Assembly (NCBI RefSeq): GCF_024505185.1
Contig: NZ_JANIBJ010000005.1
Span: 1-64,000, forward strand
Length of the DNA: 64,000 nucleotides
Reading direction: 5' to 3'
Source of the DNA: Methylomonas subterranea
GTDB lineage: Bacteria; Pseudomonadota; Gammaproteobacteria; Methylococcales; Methylomonadaceae
Part shown: piece by piece, positions 31,321 through 39,702 of the stretch
How positions within the stretch are numbered: the first letter of the stretch is position 1
How the letters are laid out: the number at the start of each line of letters is the position of its first letter
Position numbers and translations under genes: made by a program
The notes under the pieces: model-generated
Seen by the model: the letters and a program-made list of their open reading frames with translations, nothing else
Database searches by the model: none
What the model was told of the DNA's origin: nothing

Positions 31321-31323
31321 GAA

Positions 31324-32622
31324 ATGCAATTCGACGCCCGCACCGCTAAAGCTTTGCTACCTGGACAGCATATGGCTTTTGACGATTACCCTGGGCTGCG
31401 TTTGTCTGCCATGGCAAAGGTGAGAACTTGGTTTTATCGGTATAGAAGCACTGTTGATGGACGCCTTAGGCAGGTGTCAATTGGTCATTGGCCGTCTATG
31501 TCATTCCCAGTGGCTATTGTCGCTTGGGAAGCTTTGAAAAACCAGCGTGATTCTGGTAATGATCCTGTATTAGAGGCAAAGCAAGCTAAATTAGAGGCAA
31601 AAGCTTTAATATTGAAACAAGAGGCGGCAAATTCTGAAAACGCTTATACAGTCCGCGTGCTATGTGATGAATACTTAGCTGGACATGTTTGTCGCCACAG
31701 AGCCAAAAAAGGTTCTACTGAAATTACTAGGATGTTTAACACGATGCTGGGTGATATGGCGGATTTACCATCCACTGCAATTACCCGCGCAATGGCTTTT
31801 GATTTGATTCAAAAGTACGCCGCAATATCGCCCGTGCAGGCCGGAAAATTACGATGTGAGTTAGGAGCAGCATGGGATTTTGCAATGGATGCCGGCAGAT
31901 TGCCTGAAGCCGCGGTAAATTGGTGGCGCTTAATTTTACGTGGAAAAATTAGATCAAAAGGAAAGACCATAGAAGGTAAGAACATCGGCGTGGTCAAACG
32001 CGTACTCACTGAAGACGAAATCGGTGAATTGATAGCTTGGCTTCCAAATTTCGCACCGATAATTACTGACGTTCTAATGTTATATCTTTGGACCGGAACT
32101 CGCGGCTCAGAAATTGTTGGCATGTCAGGAACTGAAATTAGTGAAGAGGGCGGTCAAGTTTGGTGGACGATACCGAAAATTAGAACGAAAAATGCCCGAC
32201 ATGAAACTGCTCCAGATCAAAGGGTGCCCTTATTCGGTAGAGGTTTGACCGTAGTTTTACGGCGGAAAAAACTATATGGAGACGGTTTTCTATTTCCATC
32301 CCGTCATAAAGTGGGGCACATCGAACAAAAATACGTCACTGAACAGGTATTTTATAGGCAACCCTATAGTCAGATTCGCCCTGAGCAGGTGAGGCCTCGA
32401 TTAACGGTGACTCATTGGGCACCGCATGATTTGCGACGGACGTCACGCACCTTGCTTGCAAAATTAGGATGTCCAGATTCCGTAGGTGAAACGATTCTCG
32501 GTCATATGTTACCCGGTGTGGTGGGAACTTATAATCGGCATCAATATGACGATGAAAAACGCCTATGGCTCTTTAATCTGTCAGAGCATCTTGAGTCATT
32601 GGCAAAGCGTTTCGAGATTTAG
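31324..32622 (+). CDS. tyrosine-type site-specific integrase
   Basis: Island integrase with an N-terminal DUF4102-like arm-binding part, a SAM-like core-binding domain (about 110-200) and a catalytic domain (about 220-430). Active-site residues visible are Arg in WTGTRGSEI, His-x-x-Arg in HDLRRTSRT, His in LGHMLPGVVGTY and the Tyr in NRHQY or GTYNRH. I start at ATG 31324 (432 residues); the frame is open to 31243, but that part covers the repeat motifs and looks non-coding. The gene is richer in A+T than mutS next to it, as expected of acquired DNA. Confidence 0.92.
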   Translation: MQFDARTAKALLPGQHMAFDDYPGLRLSAMAKVRTWFYRYRSTVDGRLRQVSIGHWPSMSFPVAIVAWEALKNQRDSGNDPVLEAKQAKLEAKALILKQEAANSENAYTVRVLCDEYLAGHVCRHRAKKGSTEITRMFNTMLGDMADLPSTAITRAMAFDLIQKYAAISPVQAGKLRCELGAAWDFAMDAGRLPEAAVNWWRLILRGKIRSKGKTIEGKNIGVVKRVLTEDEIGELIAWLPNFAPIITDVLMLYLWTGTRGSEIVGMSGTEISEEGGQVWWTIPKIRTKNARHETAPDQRVPLFGRGLTVVLRRKKLYGDGFLFPSRHKVGHIEQKYVTEQVFYRQPYSQIRPEQVRPRLTVTHWAPHDLRRTSRTLLAKLGCPDSVGETILGHMLPGVVGTYNRHQYDDEKRLWLFNLSEHLESLAKRFEI

Positions 32623-32746
32623 GTTTGCCGTTGCGTCCGCCTATTGCCGTTTAGGGGGGCAATAAATCGGGCCATAGGCCCTCCAAATGTTGAGTTATGA
32701 ATGCGGCTTTATCGAGTCATCTAAACCGTCAAAAGCCGCGGGTTAA
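32623..32746. other. short convergent intergenic region
   Basis: It holds a GGGCC-ATA-GGCCC hairpin after the integrase and, on the other side, separated arms GCGGCTTT (32703-32710) and AAAGCCGC (32732-32739) behind the small minus-strand gene. Neither is a clear intrinsic terminator. Confidence 0.4.
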
Positions 32747-32917
32747 TTACTTCTCTTTCCTAGCGCCTATAAACGGTTTGCCGTCGGACTTAACATCCAT
32801 GAATCGGCCGGTGTTGGTATCACGTTTGACCCAATGGCCTGAAGGCGTTTGGGTTTGCGAGCGTTCACGCACGGCACCATTGCGATGACCATCGCCTGCG
32901 GGTGGATTTGTAGCCAT
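32747..32917 (-). CDS. 56-residue conserved-looking small protein
   Basis: A short basic protein of 56 residues beginning MATNPPAGDGHRNGAVRERS and ending DGKPFIGARKEK. A perfect SD, AGGAGG, lies 4 nt before the ATG, which argues strongly for a real gene. No membrane segment, cysteine or known domain is seen. It is rich in Arg/Lys, Gly and Thr and likely partly disordered. I have the impression that similar small proteins occur beside mobile-element restriction loci, but I cannot name a family. It is transcribed away from the WYL regulator and shares its promoter region. Confidence 0.8.
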   Translation of the reverse strand: MATNPPAGDGHRNGAVRERSQTQTPSGHWVKRDTNTGRFMDVKSDGKPFIGARKEK

Positions 32918-32937
32918 AGCACCTCCTATAGGTTATA

Positions 32938-32981
32938 GAAAATGATCCATATGAAAATAATACATAATCAAAATGATCATG
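32938..32981. promoter_or_regulatory. candidate operator between small gene and WYL regulator
   Basis: AAAATGATC occurs twice (about 32939-32947 and 32970-32978), roughly three helical turns apart. The second continues to the palindrome ATGATCAT. The pair sits in the very AT-rich divergent promoter region. WYL-type defence regulators bind such repeats at their own promoter. Confidence 0.45.
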
Positions 32982-33033
32982 TCAATTATTCAAAAAGTTG
33001 ATTTATGCGCTAGAGTCTTTAGAATGTGCTGGC

Positions 33034-33939
33034 ATGAATAGCGAAACACAGCCAGCATCTGCCATCGACATACTGAGCCACACCCAGCGCGAACGACTCC
33101 TCTTTATCGAATTTCGTTTGTACTTTCTCGGAGACATTGGGCGCCAAGATTTAATGCAACGGTTTGGCATCGCGCCTGCGGTTGCCACACGAGATTTTGC
33201 GCTGTACCGCGAGCTGTTTCCGAGCAACATAGGGTTTGATAACAAGTCAAAAACCTATGTGATCGGGCCTGCGTTCTCGCCAGCATTCCAGCACTCCGCG
33301 GAACGCGTATTGACGGCGTTGTCACGCGGATTCGGCGATGGCATCGGCGGCAGTAGTGAGCCGTTGCTGACCTGCGAATTACCGAAAGTGCTTAACCAGC
33401 CTTCAATGGAAATCCTGGCGCCAATTGCTCGAGCGATACACCAACAAAAGGTCGTCAGCATCGACTACACCTCGCATAGCAGTGGATTTTCGACGCGCGA
33501 AATCGCGCCGTTCGCTTTGGTCAATGATGGTTTACGTTGGCATGTCCGCGCCTATGATCGTAAAAGACCCGATTTTCTGGATTTCGTTATTACTCGGATA
33601 CCCAGAAGCCAACTGATCGACGACGGAAAGGTTTTACCTCACGAACAGCCTAGTGCAGACATCCAATGGAATAGGATCGTGGAATTGGATTTAGTGCCAC
33701 ACCCCAATCAAAAGCATCCCGAGATTATCGGAAACGATTATGGGATGACCGACGGTGTATTGCATTTAAAGATGCGAGCAGCCGTTGCCGGCTACGTATT
33801 ACGGCAATGGATAGTCGATTGCTCGTCCGGGCACAGCCTACAAGGCAACGAATATCGGTTATGGTTAAGAAATCACCTAGCACTCTACGGTGTTTCCAGT
33901 GCCAAGTTTGCCCCTGGCTATGAATTTCCCGAGGTTTGA
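33034..33939 (+). CDS. WYL-domain transcriptional regulator (BrxR/CapW-like)
   Basis: A 301-residue regulator with an N-terminal winged helix (about 10-75, RQDLMQRFGIAPAVATRDFALYREL), a central WYL domain (about 125-210; IDYTSHSSGFSTREIAPFALV and RWHVRAYDRKRPDF) and a C-terminal WCX-type extension (about 215-300, LRMWI-like LRQWIVDCS). Proteins of this architecture (BrxR, CapW) repress defence loci and are thought to sense a nucleic-acid ligand. The gene stands directly before hsdM (78-nt gap, same strand). It therefore probably controls the restriction operon and itself. The frame is open to a TTG at 32998, but ATG 33034 fits family length. Confidence 0.88.
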   Translation: MNSETQPASAIDILSHTQRERLLFIEFRLYFLGDIGRQDLMQRFGIAPAVATRDFALYRELFPSNIGFDNKSKTYVIGPAFSPAFQHSAERVLTALSRGFGDGIGGSSEPLLTCELPKVLNQPSMEILAPIARAIHQQKVVSIDYTSHSSGFSTREIAPFALVNDGLRWHVRAYDRKRPDFLDFVITRIPRSQLIDDGKVLPHEQPSADIQWNRIVELDLVPHPNQKHPEIIGNDYGMTDGVLHLKMRAAVAGYVLRQWIVDCSSGHSLQGNEYRLWLRNHLALYGVSSAKFAPGYEFPEV

Positions 33940-34017
33940 AAGCCCAAACGCAATACCCGAGGGGCACAAGTCAAATAGGGACACGTTTTTTACGAATTGG
34001 ACAAGTAAAACCAGCGC

Positions 34018-36387
34018 ATGAATCACGCAGCACACAATAAACTCGTTTCCTTTATATGGTCGATCGCCGACGATTGTTTGCGCGATGTCTACGTCCGCGG
34101 CAAATACCGCGATGTCATCCTGCCGATGGTGGTATTGCGCCGCCTGGATGCGCTGTTAGAACCCAGTAAAGACAAAGTTTTGGAAGAACTGGCGTTCCAG
34201 AAAAACGACATGGGCTTGACCGAACTGGACGATAACGGTCTGAAAGAAGCGTCCGGCTATGTGTTCTACAACACCAGCAAATGGACGCTCACGCAATTAT
34301 TGAAAACCGCCACCAACAATCAGCAAATCCTGTTGGCGAATGTCGAAGACTACTTGAACGGCTACAGTGCCAACGTCAAGGAAATCATCGACAAGTTCAA
34401 TCTCAAAACCCAAGTTCGACATATGGCCGGCAAGGATGTTTTGCTCGGCGTGCTGGAAAAGTTTACTTCGCCCTATATCAACCTCACACCATACGAAAAG
34501 GAAGATCCAGACGGCAACCGGCTACCCGTCCTCAGCAATCTGGGCATGGGTTATGTCTTTGAAGAGCTGATCCGAAAATTCAACGAAGAAAATAACGAAG
34601 AGGCCGGCGAACACTTCACGCCCCGCGAAGTGATCGAGTTGATGACACATTTGATCTTCGATCCCGTTAAAGATCAACTGCCGCCGGTCATGACCATCTA
34701 CGACCCGGCTTGCGGTTCCGGCGGCATGCTCACCGAGTCGCAAAACTTCATCAAGGACGAGGACGGCGCGATTCGCGCGACTGGCGATGTGTATTTGTAC
34801 GGCAAGGAGATCAACGACGAAACCTACGCCATTTGCAAATCCGACATGATGATCAAGGGCAACAATCCGGCCAACATCCGTGTCGGCTCCACGCTGTCCA
34901 CGGACGAATTCGCCGGCACCCGCTTTGATTTCATGCTCTCCAATCCGCCTTATGGCAAAAGCTGGGCCAGCGAGCAGAAATACATCAAAGACGGCGGCGA
35001 CGTGATCGATGCCCGGTTTCGGGTGACGCTAAACGACTATTGGGGCAATGCGGAAACGCTAGACGCCACGCCGCGTTCCAGCGATGGCCAATTGCTGTTT
35101 CTGATGGAAATGGTCAGCAAAATGAAGCCGCTGGATAACAGTTCTCATGGCTCGCGCATCGCTTCCGTGCATAACGGTTCCAGCCTTTTCACCGGCGACG
35201 CTGGTAGCGGCGAAAGCAATATTCGTCGGCACATTATCGAAAACGATTTGCTGGAAGCCATTATTCAGTTGCCCAACAACCTGTTCTATAACACCGGCAT
35301 CACCACTTATATCTGGCTACTGTCCAATCACAAGGCACCCGAACGCAAAGGCAAGGTACAGTTGATCGATGCCAGCCAGCTTTACCGCAAGCTGCGCAAA
35401 AATCTCGGCAACAAAAACTGCGAATTCGCCCCCCAACATATCCGGGAAATCGTCGCCACTTACTTGGCATTGGCAACCCAGGAACGCCAAACCGATGATG
35501 CGGGTATAGCCGCTCAGGTGTTCGACAACAGCGATTTTGGCTACTACAAGGTCAATATCGAACGCCCGGATCGCCGCAAGGCCCAATTCAGCCAGGAGCG
35601 CATTGAAACCTTACGTTTCGACAAGGCGTTGAATCAGCCGATGCAGTGGATTTACCAGCAATGGGGCGATGCCGTCTATCAACCCGGCTGCCTGGCGCAA
35701 CACGAAAAAGCCATTCAGGCCTGGTGCGAAGATAACGAACTGGGCCTCAATGCCAAAAATCGCAGCAAATTGCTCAGCCTGGATACTTGGTTGAAACAAC
35801 AAAACCTGATGCAAACAGCGCAAACCTTGATGGCGGCGATCGGTACCGACCAATCGAGCGATTTCAACCAATTCAAGGTTTCCGTCGACGCCATACTCAA
35901 GGCGCAAGCGATCAAACTCACTGCCAGCGACAAAAACGCCATCCTCAACGCCGTCAGTTGGTACGACGAAAGCGCCGAAAAAGTCATCGCGCAAACCTTC
36001 AAACTCAATGGCGATATGCTCGAAAAAGTCTTGCAACGCCTGGATTGCAGCGAAGATGAGCTACCCGATTTTGGCGTTTACCCCGCCGGTAAAAAAGGCG
36101 AATACCTCAGCTACGAATCCAATGCCGATTTGCGCGACAGCGAATCGGTGCCATTGAACGACCAGATACACCGCTACTTCCAGGCCGAAGTGAAACCGCA
36201 TGTCGCGGAAGCCTGGATAAACCTGGATTCGGTCAAAATCGGTTACGAAATCAGCTTTAATAAATACTTCTATCGGCACAAACCGCTGCGTACTATGAAT
36301 GACGTGGCTCAGGACATCATCGCTCTGGAAAAGCAGGCTGAAGGCTTGATAGCGGATATTCTGGGTATTGACGTAAACCTGCTTTAG
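34018..36387 (+). CDS. hsdM: type I restriction-modification methyltransferase subunit HsdM
   Basis: N6-adenine methyltransferase subunit. The N-terminal HsdM_N helical domain (about 5-150) precedes the N6_Mtase domain. The SAM-binding motif is DPACGSGGML (Asp229 on) and the catalytic motif is NPPY at 309-312 (LSNPPYGKSW). The C-terminal 300 residues (about 490-789) form a long extra helical region, so at 789 residues the protein is larger than EcoKI HsdM (529). It heads the operon and ends 6 nt before the DUF1016 nuclease gene. Confidence 0.96.
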   Translation: MNHAAHNKLVSFIWSIADDCLRDVYVRGKYRDVILPMVVLRRLDALLEPSKDKVLEELAFQKNDMGLTELDDNGLKEASGYVFYNTSKWTLTQLLKTATNNQQILLANVEDYLNGYSANVKEIIDKFNLKTQVRHMAGKDVLLGVLEKFTSPYINLTPYEKEDPDGNRLPVLSNLGMGYVFEELIRKFNEENNEEAGEHFTPREVIELMTHLIFDPVKDQLPPVMTIYDPACGSGGMLTESQNFIKDEDGAIRATGDVYLYGKEINDETYAICKSDMMIKGNNPANIRVGSTLSTDEFAGTRFDFMLSNPPYGKSWASEQKYIKDGGDVIDARFRVTLNDYWGNAETLDATPRSSDGQLLFLMEMVSKMKPLDNSSHGSRIASVHNGSSLFTGDAGSGESNIRRHIIENDLLEAIIQLPNNLFYNTGITTYIWLLSNHKAPERKGKVQLIDASQLYRKLRKNLGNKNCEFAPQHIREIVATYLALATQERQTDDAGIAAQVFDNSDFGYYKVNIERPDRRKAQFSQERIETLRFDKALNQPMQWIYQQWGDAVYQPGCLAQHEKAIQAWCEDNELGLNAKNRSKLLSLDTWLKQQNLMQTAQTLMAAIGTDQSSDFNQFKVSVDAILKAQAIKLTASDKNAILNAVSWYDESAEKVIAQTFKLNGDMLEKVLQRLDCSEDELPDFGVYPAGKKGEYLSYESNADLRDSESVPLNDQIHRYFQAEVKPHVAEAWINLDSVKIGYEISFNKYFYRHKPLRTMNDVAQDIIALEKQAEGLIADILGIDVNLL

Positions 36388-36393
36388 GCGACG

Positions 36394-37497
36394 ATGATGA
36401 ACGATGCCGAACCATTGAAATCAGCAAGTGCACATCCGTCGCTAAACGATGGACTAGCGCCGCTTTTCAGTAATATTGCCCTGGTCATTCAACAGTCACG
36501 TCAACAAGTACAGCAGGCCGTGAATAGCGCGATGGTGCAATGTTATTGGCAGATTGGCTGTTTGATCGTCGAGCACGAACAACACGGACAGGCCCGAGCC
36601 GCCTACGGTAAGCAGCAATTGCAGATATTATCCGCGCAATTAACTGTGGAATTTGGCAAGGGATTCGACGCTCGCAATCTGCGCAATATGCGAAGCTTTT
36701 TTCTGGCCTATCCAAATTGGAACGCAGTGCGTACCGATTTGAGCTGGACGCACTACCGCACCTTACTCCGAGTGGAAAATCCAGGCGCCAGAAGCTGGTA
36801 TCAACAGGAGGCGATAGAGCAGTGTTGGAGCGCTCGCGCACTGGAACGGCAGATCGACAAACTCTACTACGAACGCCTGTTGTCCAGCCAGGATAAAGCG
36901 CCGGTTCAAGCTGAGGCGGAACAGCATATCGCCGCTGAAAACCTGCGGCAACAGCAACTGCGGCCTCAAGATGTATTGCGCGATCCCTATATTCTGGATT
37001 TTTTGAACCTGCCCAGCCAGCACTTGTTGGAATCCGACCTGGAACAAGGCCTGCTGGATAACCTGCAAGCCTTCCTGTTGGAATTGGGCAAAGGTTTTGC
37101 CTTTGTCGCCCGGCAACAGCGCATCCGCACCGAAGACCAGGACTTTTACATCGATCTGGTGTTTTACCATTTCAAGCTAAAGTGCTTTTTACTGATTGAC
37201 CTGAAACTGGGCAAACTCAGCCATCAAGACGTGGGCCAGATGGATAGCTATGTGCGCATCTACGACCAACAGCAACGCTCGGCGGACGACAACCCGACCA
37301 TCGGCCTGATCCTGTGCAGCCAGAAAAGCGAAGCAGTGGTGAAGTATTCGGTGCTGACCGACAGCGAACAGTTGTTTGCCGCCAAATACCTGCCGTTTCT
37401 ACCGACCGAGGCCGAGCTAAAACGCGAATTGGAACGGGAGCGGATTAAAGTGCAGGCGCAATTGATGAACAAGACTGACGAGGCGGACGATGATTGA
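36394..37497 (+). CDS. DUF1016 (YhcG-type) PD-(D/E)XK nuclease domain protein
   Basis: A 367-residue protein with the DUF1016 N-terminal helical domain (about 25-165; YWQIGCLIVEHEQHGQARAAYG) and a C-terminal nuclease domain (about 195-345). The nuclease motif is visible as Asp254 (FYIDLVFYH) and Asp269-Leu-Lys271 (LLIDLKLGKL), followed by GQMDSYV. The C-terminus is charged and helical. DUF1016 genes are often found inside type I restriction loci; their role is not settled to my knowledge. Here the gene is locked between hsdM (6-nt gap) and hsdS (8-nt overlap), so it must be made together with the methylase. Confidence 0.92.
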   Translation: MMNDAEPLKSASAHPSLNDGLAPLFSNIALVIQQSRQQVQQAVNSAMVQCYWQIGCLIVEHEQHGQARAAYGKQQLQILSAQLTVEFGKGFDARNLRNMRSFFLAYPNWNAVRTDLSWTHYRTLLRVENPGARSWYQQEAIEQCWSARALERQIDKLYYERLLSSQDKAPVQAEAEQHIAAENLRQQQLRPQDVLRDPYILDFLNLPSQHLLESDLEQGLLDNLQAFLLELGKGFAFVARQQRIRTEDQDFYIDLVFYHFKLKCFLLIDLKLGKLSHQDVGQMDSYVRIYDQQQRSADDNPTIGLILCSQKSEAVVKYSVLTDSEQLFAAKYLPFLPTEAELKRELERERIKVQAQLMNKTDEADDD

Positions 37498-38794
37498 GCA
37501 ACTGGCGGCTTTGCCGACTTATGAGACTTATAAGGATTCCGGGGTGGAATGGCTGGGGGAGATTCCAGCGCATTGGAAAGTAGTTCCACTTAAGTACTCC
37601 TTGTCATTGAATTCTGAAAAAATTTCCAGTCGAAATTCAACATTGAAGTATTACGGCATGGAAAATATCGAATCATGGTCTGGACGCTTCATAGAAACTG
37701 AATCGGAAGTCGAAGGATTAGCCAACAAATTCAGTGAAAACGACATTCTTTTTGGAAAACTAAGACCTTATTTAGCCAAGGTCGCTTTAGCTACGTGCGA
37801 AGGAATATGTTCAACAGAATTTTTGGTTTATCGAGCAAAAAAGCAGTCAGCTAATTTCTTTAAATACTTACTCCTTTCAACTGACTTTATTAATTTGGTT
37901 GATGCCTCTACCTATGGCTCGAAAATGCCGAGGGCTAATGCTGATTTTATTGGCATACAACGTTTACCGATACCTAATCTCCCAGAACAAACCGCCATCG
38001 CCGCCTTTCTGGATCGTAAAACCGCGCAAATCGACCAAGCCGTGGCGATCAAGGAACAACAAATCGCCTTGCTGAAGGAGCGCAAGCAAATCCTGATTCA
38101 AAACGCCGTCACCCGTGGCCTTGATCCCAGCATACCGATGCGCGATTCTGGTGTCGAGTGGATCGGCGAGGTTCCGGCGCATTGGGAGTTACTGGCAAAC
38201 CGAGCTTTATTCAGAGAAAGAATCGAACAAGGCGAAGAGGGCTTACCGTTATTATCCGTTTCAATTCATACAGCCGTTTCTTCAGAGGAAATATCCGATG
38301 AAGAAAATATCCGTGGCAGAATCAAAATTGAAGATAAAACCAAATATAACTTGGTTCAGCCTGGCGATATCGTCTTCAATATGATGCGAGCTTGGCAGGG
38401 GGCGATTGGCGCAGTGGCAGTTAAAGGTATGGTAAGTCCTGCCTATATCATTGCCACACCGAGCCCTAAAATAGCCTCTTCATATTTTGAGTATCAATAT
38501 CGTTGCCCGGAATTTATTCAGCAAATGGACAGAAATTCAAAAGGAATTACCGATTTTCGGAAAAGACTGTATTGGAATGAGTTTAAGCAATTGATGTCTG
38601 TCGTCCCGCCTATTGAGGAACAAACCACCATCGTCACCCACATCGAAACCCAATCCGCCAAAATCGATCAGGCCATTGCCATCCAGCAACAGCAAATCGA
38701 CAAACTCAAGGAATACAAAGCCACGCTGATCAACAGCGCCGTTACCGGTAAAATCAAGGTGCCGGAACTTGTCGAAAGCCAGGATACCGCTTGA
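37490..38794 (+). CDS. hsdS: type I restriction-modification specificity subunit HsdS
   Basis: A 434-residue subunit with two target recognition domains, each opened by nearly the same phrase, DSGVEWLGEIPAHWK (near 17) and DSGVEWIGEVPAHWE (near 219). Each ends with an EQT-type coiled-coil spacer (EQTAIAAFLDRKTAQIDQA near 165 and EEQTTIVTHIETQSAKIDQA near 377). The two halves recognise the two parts of a bipartite site. The internal repeats, visible also in the DNA, are where such genes swap domains. It overlaps the DUF1016 gene and, as ATGA, the AlbA_2 gene. Confidence 0.96.
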   Translation: MIEQLAALPTYETYKDSGVEWLGEIPAHWKVVPLKYSLSLNSEKISSRNSTLKYYGMENIESWSGRFIETESEVEGLANKFSENDILFGKLRPYLAKVALATCEGICSTEFLVYRAKKQSANFFKYLLLSTDFINLVDASTYGSKMPRANADFIGIQRLPIPNLPEQTAIAAFLDRKTAQIDQAVAIKEQQIALLKERKQILIQNAVTRGLDPSIPMRDSGVEWIGEVPAHWELLANRALFRERIEQGEEGLPLLSVSIHTAVSSEEISDEENIRGRIKIEDKTKYNLVQPGDIVFNMMRAWQGAIGAVAVKGMVSPAYIIATPSPKIASSYFEYQYRCPEFIQQMDRNSKGITDFRKRLYWNEFKQLMSVVPPIEEQTTIVTHIETQSAKIDQAIAIQQQQIDKLKEYKATLINSAVTGKIKVPELVESQDTA

Positions 38795-39450
38795 TGACGT
38801 TAGAACGTAGCCATGACTATTTATTGTCCTTACTCAGGGAATTGGTGAAGTTACCCAAGGAAACGGAGTGGGTGGAGTTCAAGCAGAATCATGATCCCGA
38901 AAAAACCGGTGAATATATTTCCGCGTTAGCGAATGCCGCCGCGTTGATCGGCAAGCAGTCGGCTTACATGGTGTGGGGAATTGAAGACTCCAGCCATGAA
39001 GTTGTCGGTACTCATTTCACACCGGCTACAACAACGTATAAACAACAAGAGCTGGAAAGCTGGTTGTTACAAAAGATAACCCCCAAAATTCATTTCCGCT
39101 TTTTTGAGTTTAAAGCGAGTAACGACAAGCCGGTGGTGATTTTAGAAATTCAAGCCGCCAGTCACACGCCTGTGCAGTTTGATGGTGTCGAGTTTATTCG
39201 TGTGGGTTCGTACAAGAAAAAACTGCGGGAATTTCCGGAAAAAGAACGCGCATTGTGGCGCGTATTTGACCGGGTGCCTTTTGAGCGGCAAATGGCGGTC
39301 AAAGATGTTGATGAAGCCGAGGTATTAAAGCTTTTGGATTACCCGGCTTATTTCGATTTGACCAACCAGCCTTTACCGGAAGGTCGTAATGGTGTTTTAC
39401 CGCTATGTGCCGTTTTGGGCATGACCCGTTTTCATTTGACGGTCATTTGA
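38791..39450 (+). CDS. AlbA_2 (Schlafen-like) domain protein, C-terminally truncated
   Basis: The 219 residues match the N-terminal half of AlbA_2/ATP-binding proteins (former COG2865): ETEWVEFKQNHDPEKTGEYI, ISALANAAALIGKQSAYMVWG, and FIRVGSYKKKLREFPEKER. Relatives run to about 400-550 residues with a further winged-helix region. Here the homology breaks off after LTNQPLPEGRNGVL, and an unrelated tail LCAVLGMTRFHLTVI leads to the stop. The gene probably lost its 3' part together with whatever filled 39451-39702. The AlbA_2 domain itself is complete, so a truncated product may still be made. Confidence 0.85.
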   Translation: MMTLERSHDYLLSLLRELVKLPKETEWVEFKQNHDPEKTGEYISALANAAALIGKQSAYMVWGIEDSSHEVVGTHFTPATTTYKQQELESWLLQKITPKIHFRFFEFKASNDKPVVILEIQAASHTPVQFDGVEFIRVGSYKKKLREFPEKERALWRVFDRVPFERQMAVKDVDEAEVLKLLDYPAYFDLTNQPLPEGRNGVLPLCAVLGMTRFHLTVI

Positions 39451-39702
39451 TCGTGCAAGCATTCGATACAAGGAGGTTTTTGTTTTGTACATACAAATCA
39501 AAAGCATACGAAGAACGCTTCATTTGATGGTGAGTGGCTGTTTTATGGGCTTTGACTACGATGGAAGTTTTATGAATCGTTTAAGGAGTCCCTATCGGCA
39601 ACAAATCAGTTTGTGGAGCGTGTATTTAAAATTAGACTCCACAAACTTATTTGTGGCGCGTCTGGACTCTGCAAAGCTCCGCCTATTTAGCCAAGGAAAG
39701 CC
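39451..39702. other. gap in the hsd operon with a long inverted repeat
   Basis: No convincing gene. Perfect 11-bp arms AGTTTGTGGAG (39607-39617) and CTCCACAAACT (39636-39646) flank an 18-nt AT-rich centre. A variant TTTGTGGCGCG follows. A 73-residue frame at 39485-39706 runs through this structure and is not protein-like. The gap probably marks the deletion scar behind the AlbA_2 gene; hsdR needs its own SD (AAGGAAAG, present). Confidence 0.55.

Noticed and set aside
32697..32888. 63-residue plus-strand frame
   Set aside because: It is antisense to the 56-residue gene, which has a perfect SD and a more protein-like composition.
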